32,335 nucleotides of DNA, from NCBI GenBank assembly GCA_003554915.1, contig PWHM01000058.1:1-32335 (forward strand). Direction: 5' to 3'. The notes under the pieces are model-generated. The model searched no databases and was not told the origin of the DNA. It saw nothing but the letters and a program-made list of their open reading frames with translations. How positions within the stretch are numbered: position 1 is the stretch's first letter; every line of letters begins with the position of its first letter. Of this stretch, positions 14,162 to 21,980 are shown piece by piece. The DNA comes from Candidatus Nealsoniibacteriota bacterium (GTDB lineage Bacteria > Patescibacteriota > Minisyncoccia > Minisyncoccales > PWPS01). The position numbers were made by a program, and so were the translations under genes.

Positions 14162-16084
14162 CTACTTTTCTTCATCTTCATTTTGCGAATCCGTAGAAGA
14201 GCCTTCTTCATCTTCCTCTTCTACATAGTCGGCCTCTTCCGTCTCTTCCGCTTGATCATCTTCTTTTGCCTTTTTTTCGTAAACCTTGGCTCCTATTTTT
14301 TGAACTTTTTCGGAAAGTTTTTCAGTTTTTTCTTTAATTTCTTCCGCTTTTTCAACATCGTCGGTTTCTTTCAATTCTTCCAGCTCTTTTAACTCCTCTT
14401 CAATTTCTTCAATGTCTTCCTTCGGAAAATCATCTCCCATCTCTTTTTTTGTTTTTTCAAAGCCGTAAATAAGAGATTCCGCTTCCGATTTGGCGTCGAG
14501 AAGCTCTTCTTGTTTCTGGTCTTCTTCGGCGTGTTCTTCAGCCTCTTTTTTCATTTTTTCAATCTCTTCGTCGGAAAGTCCGCAAGAGCCCTCTATTCTG
14601 ATGGATTGCTCTTTTCCGGTTCCCTTGTCTTTCGCCGATACGCTTAAGATTCCGTTGGCGTCTATGTCGAACGTAACTTCAATTTGAGGGACTCCTCTGG
14701 GAGCGGGGGGGATTCCGTCCAGAATGAACTGACCCAAGGACTTGTTATCTTTCGCCATTGGTCGCTCACCCTGAAGAACGTGTATCTGAACTGAGGTTTG
14801 ATTGTCGGCAGCAGTAGAAAACGTTTCCGAAGCGGAAGTTGGAATAGTCGTATTTTTGTCGATCAATTTAGTGAATTTACCACCCAGAGTTTCTATACCG
14901 AGTGAAAGCGGTGTTACATCCAAAAGCAATACGTCTTTGACGTCTCCGCCCATAATTCCTCCCTGGACTGCAGCACCTACGGCAACAACTTCGTCGGGAT
15001 TTATCTCCTTATTCGGCTCTTTGCCCAAAGTCTCCTTGATTCTTTCTTGAATAATCGGAGACCTGGTTTGCCCACCGACTAAAACTATTTCATCGATTTT
15101 ATCCAAATCTATTCCTGATTCTTTAATCGTCTCTTTGGTCATTTCAATCGATCTGTTTACGTACTCTTCTACCAGGTCCTCAAATTTGGATCGGGAAAGA
15201 CTGTAATTCAGATGTTTCGGCCCGTCATCATCGGAGGTAACGAAAGGAATATTCATCTCCGCCTTCTTCGTTGAAGAAAGCTCAATCTTTGCCTTTTCCG
15301 CTGCTTCTTTGAGCCTCTGTAAGGCTAATTTGTCTTTGGAGAGATCTATTCCGCTTTCATTTTTGAACTTTTCCACCATCCAATCTAAAATTTCGTTATC
15401 GAAATCTTCTCCTCCCAAGTGACTGTCACCACCACTGGCTTTAACTTCAATGGTATCATCCCCGACTTCCAGAATGGAAACGTCGAAGGTTCCGCCTCCG
15501 AAATCATATACGAGAATCTTTTGGTCTTGTTTTTGGTTTAATCCGTAAGCTAAAGCGGCCGCTGTCGGTTCATTTATCACTCTCTCTACTTCGAATCCGG
15601 CTATTTCTCCGGCAATCTTGGTCGCTTTTCTTTGTGAGTCGTCAAAGTAAGCGGGCACGGTTATTATTGCTTTCTCAATCTCCTCCCCTAATTTTTCTTC
15701 GGCGTCTTTTTTCAGCTTCTGAAGAACCATTGCTGATATTTCGGGGACCTTTCTCCATTTATCATCGAACTTAATTTCTACCCCCTCTCCGTCTTTTTCT
15801 TTCCTGATTTCATAAGGAAGATTCTTCTTGCTCTTTTTTACCTCATCACTGTCGTAGTGTCTTCCGATGAGTCTTTTGGCGGCAAAAATAGTGTTTTCCG
15901 GATTGGTAACTTGTTGCCTTCTGGCGATCGATCCGACGAGCCGTTCCCCTTTTTTGCTCATAGCTACAACTGAAGGGGTTGTTCTGTCGCCTTCTTTGTT
16001 TTCTAATATTTCCGGGTCTCCACCTTTTACCACCGCCATTGCAGAAAAGGTTGTTCCCAGATCTATTCCTAAAATCTTACTCAT
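14162..16084 (-). CDS. dnaK: Chaperone protein DnaK (Hsp70)
   Basis: This is a 640-residue Hsp70, the full usual length. The nucleotide-binding domain shows GIDLGTTFSAMAV (5-17), EPTAAALAYG, DFGGGTFDVSI and VGGQTRSP. The substrate-binding domain follows LLLDVTPLSLGIETLGG, with ASETFSTAADNQTSVQIHVLQGERP. The helical lid ends in a very acidic tail (VEEEDEEGSSTD). It refolds proteins with DnaJ and GrpE. It sits third in the operon, 51 nt after grpE, and should be repressed through HrcA/CIRCE at the operon promoter. Nothing is missing. Confidence 0.98.
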   Translation of the reverse strand: MSKILGIDLGTTFSAMAVVKGGDPEILENKEGDRTTPSVVAMSKKGERLVGSIARRQQVTNPENTIFAAKRLIGRHYDSDEVKKSKKNLPYEIRKEKDGEGVEIKFDDKWRKVPEISAMVLQKLKKDAEEKLGEEIEKAIITVPAYFDDSQRKATKIAGEIAGFEVERVINEPTAAALAYGLNQKQDQKILVYDFGGGTFDVSILEVGDDTIEVKASGGDSHLGGEDFDNEILDWMVEKFKNESGIDLSKDKLALQRLKEAAEKAKIELSSTKKAEMNIPFVTSDDDGPKHLNYSLSRSKFEDLVEEYVNRSIEMTKETIKESGIDLDKIDEIVLVGGQTRSPIIQERIKETLGKEPNKEINPDEVVAVGAAVQGGIMGGDVKDVLLLDVTPLSLGIETLGGKFTKLIDKNTTIPTSASETFSTAADNQTSVQIHVLQGERPMAKDNKSLGQFILDGIPPAPRGVPQIEVTFDIDANGILSVSAKDKGTGKEQSIRIEGSCGLSDEEIEKMKKEAEEHAEEDQKQEELLDAKSEAESLIYGFEKTKKEMGDDFPKEDIEEIEEELKELEELKETDDVEKAEEIKEKTEKLSEKVQKIGAKVYEKKAKEDDQAEETEEADYVEEEDEEGSSTDSQNEDEEK

Positions 16085-16135
16085 TTTTTGGACTCACGGC
16101 TTGAAAATTCACCGATTGTCAGTTAAGTTTTAATA

Positions 16136-16630
16136 TTATTTAGCTACTTTTACTCTGGCGGGTTTTATAAGTTCTCCGTTTAAGAGATATCCTTTTCTTA
16201 CTTCTTCAACCACTGTTCCCGAGTCTTTTTCAGACTCCACCATGGAAACCGCCTCGTGAAGATTGGGATCGAACTCTTGACCCACGGAGTCAATCGATTC
16301 CAATCCATAGTCTTGGAGAAGCTTGATTAATTGCTTTTTAATGTTTAAAAGCCCTTGAACACAGTCATCGCCTATTTTTTCTTTCGGTATATTTTTTTCC
16401 GCCACTTCAAAGTTGTCGACGACATCCAGTATCTCTTTTATCAGTTTTTCCCTTTCTCTCTTTTTCGCTTCCACTAATCGGGATTTTTCGTGCTTTTTGT
16501 AATTAACAAAATCGGCTCTGGCCCTTTTCCAACCTTCGAGATATTCGTTCTTTTCCCTTTCCAGGCTTTCTATTTTTTCTTCAGCATCACTCTTCTTCTT
16601 TTCTTCTTTTTTCTTTTTTTCGTTCGTCAT
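16136..16630 (-). CDS. grpE: GrpE, nucleotide exchange factor of DnaK
   Basis: This 164-residue protein begins with a Lys/Glu-rich low-complexity stretch and a long coiled coil (about 18-75, including ERARADFVNYKKH-like WKRARADFVNYKKH). A four-helix part and a C-terminal beta domain follow, with FDPNLHEAVSMVE and VVEEVRKGYLLNGELIKPARV, the GrpE signature. It is shorter than the ~195 of E. coli, as in many small genomes. The first 44 nt overlap the end of hrcA in another frame. A later internal start is possible, but the coiled coil then loses its N-terminus. Confidence 0.93.
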   Translation of the reverse strand: MTNEKKKKEEKKKSDAEEKIESLEREKNEYLEGWKRARADFVNYKKHEKSRLVEAKKREREKLIKEILDVVDNFEVAEKNIPKEKIGDDCVQGLLNIKKQLIKLLQDYGLESIDSVGQEFDPNLHEAVSMVESEKDSGTVVEEVRKGYLLNGELIKPARVKVAK

Positions 16631-17348
16631 GACCGTTTTCCAGCAATTTAACTAATGAATTTATTAAAGTTATATTCTTGTCATAAGCCATTCTTTTTGG
16701 TCCCAAGATTGCCAAGATGCCTTCTTCTCCCTCGGAAAATCTACATCTCGATATCAAAATGGAAAAATCTTCGGCTTCAAAAGGGTTTTCTTTTCCTATG
16801 TAAATCTTGACTTTATCATCTTTCAGGTTATCAGAAAACCTACTTCCGAAATCTTCTTCGAATTTTTTGGTTAGCTCCAAAAAAGAATGAATCTTTTCTA
16901 TGTCCTTAAACTCCGGATACAGCAAAGCTTCTTCGAAACCCTCTTTCCAATAAAGATTTTTCTTTAAAAGATAAGAATAAGTCAGAGAACTGGAGAGTCC
17001 GGCTAAAAATCCGGTTAATTCCCTTAAAAAGTTAAACTTATTTTCAATCCGTCTCTCCATCATACTTACCCTCTTTTCCAGTCGGTTGTTGATCAAGTCC
17101 TCTCCTTCAAGCAGTTTGTTTACGAAGTGCCTGTAGCCTTTGTCGGAAGGAACTCGACCCGCCGAACTATGGGGTTGTTCCAAATACCCCTCTTCAACCA
17201 GCTTTTTGAGATCATTCCTTATCGTCGCCGGAGAAACTCCCAAATTATAGTTCTTTTCTATATGTCTTGAACTGATCGGTTCCGCTAAGTCTATATAATC
17301 TCTAATCACTATCTCTAAAATCTTCCACTGTCTTTTAGTTATATCCAT
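16587..17348 (-). CDS. hrcA: HrcA, heat-inducible transcription repressor
   Basis: This 253-residue protein is clearly shorter than the ~340 typical of HrcA. The N-terminal winged helix is well kept: MDITKRQWKILEIVIRDYI, then EPISSRHIEKNYNLGVSPATIRNDLKKLVEEGYLEQPHSSAGRVPS (about 23-68). The GAF-like middle is reduced, but ILGPKRMAYDKNITLINSLVKLL near the end matches the family's C-terminal helix. HrcA represses class I heat-shock genes by binding CIRCE, and a CIRCE-like site lies 44 nt upstream of its ATG, so autoregulation is likely. The lysine-rich tail overlaps grpE by 44 nt. Confidence 0.92.
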   Translation of the reverse strand: MDITKRQWKILEIVIRDYIDLAEPISSRHIEKNYNLGVSPATIRNDLKKLVEEGYLEQPHSSAGRVPSDKGYRHFVNKLLEGEDLINNRLEKRVSMMERRIENKFNFLRELTGFLAGLSSSLTYSYLLKKNLYWKEGFEEALLYPEFKDIEKIHSFLELTKKFEEDFGSRFSDNLKDDKVKIYIGKENPFEAEDFSILISRCRFSEGEEGILAILGPKRMAYDKNITLINSLVKLLENGHDERKKEKRRKEEE

Positions 17349-17380
17349 GGATAAAAAAAGATGACCATCTTCTGATCCTT

Positions 17381-17409
17381 ATGATAAAAAATTAGCAGAC
17401 GAATGTCAA
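17381..17409 (-). promoter_or_regulatory. Promoter of hrcA-grpE-dnaK-dnaJ
   Basis: On the - strand TTGACA (17404-17409), a 17-nt spacer and TATCAT (17381-17386). Start is predicted near 17374, with a ~26-nt leader. The leader holds a small dyad (AAGATG/CATCTT, 17358-17371). The -35 box lies in the spacer of the CIRCE-like operator. Confidence 0.75.
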
Positions 17410-17418
17410 GAGTGATAA
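17392..17418. promoter_or_regulatory. CIRCE-like operator (HrcA binding site)
   Basis: On the + strand TTAGCAGAC, nine bases, then GAGTGATAA. The CIRCE consensus is TTAGCACTC-N9-GAGTGCTAA, so the spacing is exact, one arm has one mismatch and the other two. It directly overlaps the promoter of the operon whose first gene encodes HrcA. Confidence 0.85.
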
Positions 17419-17428
17419 TTTATGTTTT

Positions 17429-19078
17429 TTATAAAAACTCCAGCCTCTCCAGGGATTTGAAAGCCAGCTTTTGAGCCGTTTTGTAGATAATTATAGAAAG
17501 AATCAAAAACGGTAAAATGAATTGATAATTTTGAGTTAAAAATATTCGGTAAAGAAGAAAAGCGCTTAGTCCGCTGTATATCAAGGAAATTAAGATAAAC
17601 CCTACTCCCGGAGCGGAAGTGCTCAGTCGTTGCGGATCGTCCGTGTCGAAATTGATAAAAATAGTTCCCAGAGAAAGCCCGACCATATTTAAAGTTATAA
17701 TGCCGATTATTATTACCACCGTTAAGGGGACGAGCACCTCTCCGGCAATCGAAAGAGGTATTGCGTATATCATAATTGCAATGGCCCCCATAGCTGCAAG
17801 CAAAGTGGCGTAAAACAAGGATTTTTGACGGAATATTTTCTTCAAATCAATCGGGGCTGATCCTATAATCCAAGAAGTATTACCTTCCTGACTGAAGGAA
17901 GGAAATACGAACCTTAGTATTAAAGCGCTTATAAAAAAGAGAATTCCTCCGGTTTGCACGCTGGGAGTAAAGCCGGCCAAAGCCGCCTCCTCACTAACAC
18001 CGATGCCGACATATCTTTCCAGTAGATTGACTACACCGACCTGGGCGAACATAAGAGTCATAAGAAAAGCAAACCAGAATAAGTTCTTTGCCGACCGGAA
18101 ATTGGTTAGAACTTCTTTTCTGAAAATTACTTTTTCCGGACTCTCCGGCGGATTCTTCATTATCGGTTTTCGTTTGACTCTTTTTTTGCTTTTCGCTTCG
18201 AAGGATCCTTCTTGAAAAGTTTGCCAGATATAGAGAAATTTTGACTTCAGGCTTTTAAAAACAATGAGAGTGAGTAAGAGCGTTACGAATACGACTCCCG
18301 CATATCGCAAAGCTTGCCCCGGATTTCCGAGTTGAAGATGGTGGGTCATCATTGCCGGAAAGTGAGAGGGAAAGACGGAAAAGCTTTCTATCATGTGGGT
18401 TAATGCGGGATCTATTGTTTCCTCAACCTGAAAAAGCTCATTAATATCCACTTCGACGACTTGTCTCCATACGGAAAATCCGGCAAACAGACAAATTAAC
18501 GCCATAATACCGGCCAATACCTTGAAACTCTTCAAGTTTATCAATTTCATTATGATCGAAACGATAAATATAATTATTATGGCCAAAGCTCCAATAAAAA
18601 AGGAGAAAAATATAATAGCGAAAAAAGCCATTAGTAGATAAGGAAGAGAAAAAGTAAAAACGGTTCTAACGGCAAAAAGAAGAGGCAGGGCCAATACTAT
18701 TATCGGCCAGGAGGAGTCGATCAAAGCCCTGAAAAACTTGACCCAAGAGAGACCTTCGTAGCTCGGTGAGGCCATAATCCAACCGTCTTTTTCATTTTTG
18801 AAAAAATTAAACAGTCCGAAAATTACGGTACTCGTAAAAATTAAAAATCCGGTTATCAGGAAAAAGAGTTGATAGATATAAAGCGGTACGGCCTCCATCA
18901 TAAATGGATCCGTTTCTTCCTGAGTAAAGCCGAGACCTTCTTTGGTGAAATAAAAAACGCCGTAAGCCAAAAGACCGACCGCTAAAACCATCAAAGCCGT
19001 AACCAGTAAACGGGATTCGGTTTCTTTTTCGAAGTATCTCTTTATTCTTTTTGAGTAATAGGAAAAGTATTTATTCAT
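17429..19078 (-). CDS. ABC-2-type transporter permease
   Basis: This is a 549-residue integral membrane protein with roughly 12 hydrophobic segments in two halves, split by a cytoplasmic region (about 285-330, KSKKRVKRKPIMKNPPESPE). The layout resembles large ABC exporter permeases where two six-helix halves are fused. It starts 8 nt inside the ATPase gene, so the two form one transporter. The substrate cannot be told; related bacterial pairs are often of unknown cargo. Residues near 360-410, VGIGVSEEAALAGFTPSVQ and SFSQEGNTSWIIGSAPI, resemble the 'W-I-hydrophobic-S-A-P' block seen in such permeases. The gene ends just before the CIRCE region without a clear terminator. Confidence 0.8.
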   Translation of the reverse strand: MNKYFSYYSKRIKRYFEKETESRLLVTALMVLAVGLLAYGVFYFTKEGLGFTQEETDPFMMEAVPLYIYQLFFLITGFLIFTSTVIFGLFNFFKNEKDGWIMASPSYEGLSWVKFFRALIDSSWPIIVLALPLLFAVRTVFTFSLPYLLMAFFAIIFFSFFIGALAIIIIFIVSIIMKLINLKSFKVLAGIMALICLFAGFSVWRQVVEVDINELFQVEETIDPALTHMIESFSVFPSHFPAMMTHHLQLGNPGQALRYAGVVFVTLLLTLIVFKSLKSKFLYIWQTFQEGSFEAKSKKRVKRKPIMKNPPESPEKVIFRKEVLTNFRSAKNLFWFAFLMTLMFAQVGVVNLLERYVGIGVSEEAALAGFTPSVQTGGILFFISALILRFVFPSFSQEGNTSWIIGSAPIDLKKIFRQKSLFYATLLAAMGAIAIMIYAIPLSIAGEVLVPLTVVIIIGIITLNMVGLSLGTIFINFDTDDPQRLSTSAPGVGFILISLIYSGLSAFLLYRIFLTQNYQFILPFLILSIIIYKTAQKLAFKSLERLEFL

Positions 19079-19796
19079 TTTTGCTGAAGTGGTTGTAAAT
19101 TTCCAAAAGTGACGCTTCCGGATGGCTCATTTTCTCTCTCAGCTGATTGATTGAGCCGGTTTCTTTTAGGACTCCCCTGTGGAGGACACCCACTCTTGTA
19201 GAATGTTTTTCGGCTACGGGTAAAGTGTGTGTGGCCATAAATATGCTACCGCCCTTGTTAACGAAATTAGAGAGCAGCCTCATAGCCGTTTTCGCCGCCT
19301 CCGGATCCAATCCGACTATGGGTTCATCCACCAAGATTAAGTCCGGCTTATGAAGTAGAGCGGCCAATATGGTGAATTTTTGCTTATTACCTCTGGAATA
19401 GTTTTCATAATATTTTCTCTCTATTCCTTCCAGATTGAAGTGCTTCAGAAGTTCGGGGACTTTTTCCTTAATTTTCTGTTTATCCATTCCGTATAGAGCT
19501 CCGGAAAAGTATAAAAACTCTTCTCCGGTAATATGAGACCAAATTTTGGGTTCGTCGGGTATATAGCCGATCTTGGCCTTGGTTTCTTTGGGGTTGGAGA
19601 TTATACTTTTGTTTTCTAAAAGAATATCTCCTTCAGTTGGATGGAGAAGCCCCAAAATACACTTTATTATGGTGGTTTTTCCCGATCCGTTGGGGCCGAT
19701 GATTGAGAAAAACTCCCCTCTTTCCACTTCTAAATCCACTTCTTTTACGGCTGTAAGATCTTCGAATTTTTTTGTTAGTTTTTTTATTTTTAGCAT
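19071..19796 (-). CDS. ABC transporter ATP-binding protein
   Basis: This is a 241-residue ATPase of the ABC-2 exporter class. Walker A is GPNGSGKTT (about 34-42), and the Q-loop follows in KAKIGYIPDEPKIW. The signature is YSRGNKQK instead of LSGGQ, common in this subgroup. Walker B is LILVDEPIVGLD, and the switch His is in MATHTLPVAEKHS. It is followed by the permease with an 8-nt overlap and preceded by a 4-TM protein after 15 nt. It powers the neighbouring permease; export is more likely than import because no binding protein is nearby. Confidence 0.93.
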   Translation of the reverse strand: MLKIKKLTKKFEDLTAVKEVDLEVERGEFFSIIGPNGSGKTTIIKCILGLLHPTEGDILLENKSIISNPKETKAKIGYIPDEPKIWSHITGEEFLYFSGALYGMDKQKIKEKVPELLKHFNLEGIERKYYENYSRGNKQKFTILAALLHKPDLILVDEPIVGLDPEAAKTAMRLLSNFVNKGGSIFMATHTLPVAEKHSTRVGVLHRGVLKETGSINQLREKMSHPEASLLEIYNHFSKNE

Positions 19797-19811
19797 TTAG
19801 TTTTTTTTATT

Positions 19812-20189
19812 TTAAAAAAAGGTGACCAAGATTAAATAAATTCCGACAATCAAGCTGAAGTAGAGTGATATCATTATCGGAATCGACGATTTCAAGTTTT
19901 TGATTATTTTAATAGTCAGATCAATAAAGAGAAGTCGGAAAAGGCCTTCCAGGAGAAAAAGCCAGCCGGTAATCGTTATTACTCCTTTCCAGTTCAGCTC
20001 CCAAATATTATGAGAAACTATTATGATAATTCCTACAGCTGAAAAAAGAAATCCGGTAAGTAGGATTAGCGCCTTTGATCTATGTAGTCTGATAGCCGTC
20101 TTGAAGGCCGTTTTATTAATTAGCAGTATAGCGGAAAAAAGGAAAAGCGTAAGCCCCAATACTTGCCCAAAAATTAAAGAGGTGTCCAT
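19812..20189 (-). CDS. Four-TM membrane protein of unknown function
   Basis: This 125-residue protein has four hydrophobic segments (about 5-25, 38-58, 66-88 and 98-124) with short polar loops. I do not recognise a family. It lies 5 nt after the HAD gene and 15 nt before the ABC ATPase on the same strand, so it is inside the same operon. It could be an accessory subunit of the ABC transporter; this is inference from position only. Confidence 0.75.
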   Translation of the reverse strand: MDTSLIFGQVLGLTLFLFSAILLINKTAFKTAIRLHRSKALILLTGFLFSAVGIIIIVSHNIWELNWKGVITITGWLFLLEGLFRLLFIDLTIKIIKNLKSSIPIMISLYFSLIVGIYLILVTFF

Positions 20190-20194
20190 GTATA

Positions 20195-20587
20195 TTATTT
20201 ATTTAACTTATTTAATTTTTTAAAAAGAGTTTTATTGTCTCTATAAAGAAAGGAGGTAATTCCCATCTCCTTTGCCGCTTTCACGTTCATCAGGGAGTCG
20301 TCTATAAACAGGCAATTTTCCGGTTTTTCATCAATTAACTCCAATATTTTTTGATAGGCGCCTTTATTCGGCTTCATCACGTTTTCCGTTGTCGGATTTG
20401 CTACCGCTTTAAAGGTCTTTTCAATACCTAATTCTTTCAGTAGCTTTGAAAAATCCCCACCGCAATTGGTTAATATGGAAGCTTCATAATCGCTTTTTTC
20501 AATCCAGTCAACAAGCTCCCGGTTCAAGCCGTCCGCTTGTTTCAAGACACCTTGCCAGTCGCAAATTATGTGATTGAAATTATTCAT
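20195..20587 (-). CDS. HAD-superfamily hydrolase, minimal form
   Basis: This is a 130-residue HAD-like protein. Motif I is IICDWQGVL (8-16), in which the first Asp is kept but the second acidic residue of DxD is Gln. Motif II is ILTNCGG (38-44), the motif III Lys lies in KPNKGAYQKIL, and motif IV is CLFIDDSLMNVKAAKEMG. The cap is very small, so the protein is shorter than typical HAD phosphatases (about 200 residues). With Gln in place of the general acid/base Asp, activity may be weak or different. The start overlaps the yjbQ stop by 4 nt. Phosphatase function is probable, but the substrate is unknown. Confidence 0.82.
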   Translation of the reverse strand: MNNFNHIICDWQGVLKQADGLNRELVDWIEKSDYEASILTNCGGDFSKLLKELGIEKTFKAVANPTTENVMKPNKGAYQKILELIDEKPENCLFIDDSLMNVKAAKEMGITSFLYRDNKTLFKKLNKLNK

Positions 20588-20976
20588 CCTCGATTATCGA
20601 TTATCTTTATATTTACTTTTCTTACGGTTCTGGGGCCATCGAGCTCAACCAAAAATATCTGTTGCCAGGTGCCCGTCAAAATATCTCCGTCGACCGGAAA
20701 AGTTTTTTCTTGGCCGATAAGCCCGGAAAGAATATGACTTCCGGCGTTGTTGTCAATCCTGTCATGCAAGAAGCTCCTTTCTTCCACTTGAGATTGTAGA
20801 AAGTTCACCCAGTCCTTTTTTAGATTCGGTTCGTTTTCGGTTATTAAAATTGCAGCAGTCGAATGGGGTGTAAAAACGGATACCACTCCCCTTTTCCCCT
20901 TTGCGGCTTTTTTTACCGCGTCGGTTATATCTATAAGCTCGTATTTTTTATTCGTAGAAAATTCTTTTTTGATCAT
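20584..20976 (-). CDS. yjbQ: YjbQ family protein (UPF0047)
   Basis: This is a 130-residue protein of the YjbQ/UPF0047 family. It shows SVFTPHSTAAILITENEP (38-55; usual TxHTTxAIxINE), the conserved HDRIDNNAGSHILSGLIG block with histidines, and GTWQQIFLVELDGPRTVRKV near the C-terminus. The family has a compact beta fold with a metal/phosphate site. Weak thiamin phosphate synthase activity has been reported for some members, but the real role is unclear. It is first in the operon with HAD, 4-TM protein and the ABC transporter. A perfect hairpin lies just upstream. Confidence 0.92.
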   Translation of the reverse strand: MIKKEFSTNKKYELIDITDAVKKAAKGKRGVVSVFTPHSTAAILITENEPNLKKDWVNFLQSQVEERSFLHDRIDNNAGSHILSGLIGQEKTFPVDGDILTGTWQQIFLVELDGPRTVRKVNIKIIDNRG

Positions 20977-20982
20977 ATATGT

Positions 20983-21012
20983 TAAAGAGGGAGAAATTAT
21001 TCTCCCTCTTTA
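20983..21012 (-). terminator. Perfect 13-bp hairpin between the 74-aa gene and yjbQ
   Basis: TAAAGAGGGAGAA (20983-20995) pairs without mismatch with TTCTCCCTCTTTA (21000-21012), with a 4-nt loop. It lies 6 nt after the 74-aa gene's stop and 6 nt before the yjbQ ATG. There is no long T run beyond the arm's own TTT, so it may terminate, attenuate or shield the yjbQ start. Confidence 0.6.
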
Positions 21013-21018
21013 TAAATT

Positions 21019-21243
21019 TTACAAAAAACTCCAACCATATCTGTCGGATGCGTCTCCCATTGCGTGAGACAGCTTTTTAAAGGGCGAGGGCTTATCGGAA
21101 AAACGCGTCTCTTTTTTGGCTTTCGGAAAATGTATTAGCTTTTCCACTTCTGCACTTGCGGAAGCCTTATTGTCTTGCTTTTTCGCCGTCTCTTCCGATT
21201 TCGGAAAACTAATCACTTTCTCGGAATTTTTTTCCTTTTGCAT
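21019..21243 (-). CDS. Small charged protein with a repeated EK(V/L)IxFPK motif (74 aa)
   Basis: I do not recognise this 74-residue soluble protein. It begins MQKEKNSEKVISFPK. The segments EKVISFPKSEE (8-18) and EKLIHFPKAKK (34-44) are an internal repeat. The end, SHAMGDASDRYGWSFL, is less charged. The start at 21243 is supported by AAGGAGGGGG (21251-21260) and by a promoter (TTGACA-17-TACACT) whose -10 box lies inside the longer upstream reading frame, which ran into the M50-like gene. It appears to be a single-gene transcript ended by the 13-bp hairpin. Confidence 0.75.
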   Translation of the reverse strand: MQKEKNSEKVISFPKSEETAKKQDNKASASAEVEKLIHFPKAKKETRFSDKPSPFKKLSHAMGDASDRYGWSFL

Positions 21244-21267
21244 GGATTTTCCCCCTCCTTTGATTTT

Positions 21268-21296
21268 AGTGTAAATTACCATTATCTTTTTGTCAA
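21268..21296 (-). promoter_or_regulatory. Promoter of the 74-aa gene
   Basis: On the - strand TTGACA (21291-21296), a 17-nt spacer, TACACT (21268-21273). Predicted start is near 21261, just before the Shine-Dalgarno AAGGAGGGGG. The -35 box lies in the last codons of the M50-like gene. Confidence 0.75.
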
Positions 21297-21976
21297 CTGA
21301 AAATATGTAAAAATTTAACAAGAATGATCTTGAATAAGTAAAGGCAAAAGCTAACAACCAGACCAATCGAGCCCAAAACCGTTCCGTAAATCAATACGTC
21401 CATCAACCTTTCAAAAACAAGTTCTATTTGATCGGTTAAGACATTGAAGTGGAAGAGAATAAAAACGATTGAAAAAATAAAAAGTAAGCTTAACGCGGAA
21501 TTTTCAAGGTCTTTTTTTGACGGTATTATGCAAACCACTATCGAAATAATAAGATAAATTAAAGCCCAAAATTGCCACAGGTTATAGTTTTCAGCGAAAA
21601 AGACCTTTAATTCTTCTAAAAATTCTATGGACGAATAAAATTCAGGTGGGTTAAATTGACTAATCTCAAAAATGAAATATAAAACGGCTATCCCGCCAAA
21701 AACCGGAAAAAGGGAAATTACTGCCGGACCCAAGATCGGTAGAAGTGGTTTTCCGTGCTTGATAAAGCCCCCTTTTGTTGAAAAAATCTTAGTCTTTTTT
21801 ATCTTCGCTCCGGTTAAAAGACAGGCTATCAAATGAGAAAGCTCATGGATTACCGTCCCCGGAAAAAGAACCAAGCCGTATTTTTGACCGGAAAATATTT
21901 TTAAAAAATAGCCGGTAAGATAACTTATGGTTAAAAGAACTATCAGTGAAAAGAAAAAGTTTGAAAAAGTAATCAT
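21293..21976 (-). CDS. M50-like membrane metalloprotease
   Basis: This is a 227-residue membrane protein with about six hydrophobic segments. The zinc motif HExxH is His44-Glu45-Leu-Ser-His48, in FPGTVIHELSHLIACLLTGAKI, within a membrane segment as in M50 (site-2-protease-like) enzymes. The third zinc ligand, usually an NxxPxxxLDG-type Asp, is not obvious; LPILGPAVISLFP (78-90) may occupy that region. It is smaller than classic RseP/SpoIVFB and has no PDZ. It starts 4 nt after the transporter stop and is probably co-expressed. It could cleave membrane proteins or be an inactive relative. Confidence 0.75.
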   Translation of the reverse strand: MITFSNFFFSLIVLLTISYLTGYFLKIFSGQKYGLVLFPGTVIHELSHLIACLLTGAKIKKTKIFSTKGGFIKHGKPLLPILGPAVISLFPVFGGIAVLYFIFEISQFNPPEFYSSIEFLEELKVFFAENYNLWQFWALIYLIISIVVCIIPSKKDLENSALSLLFIFSIVFILFHFNVLTDQIELVFERLMDVLIYGTVLGSIGLVVSFCLYLFKIILVKFLHIFS

Positions 21977-21980
21977 GTTT

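Noticed and set aside
21244..21366. Longer N-terminus for the 74-aa protein
   Set aside because: A good promoter and SD lie inside it, and it overlaps the M50-like coding region.
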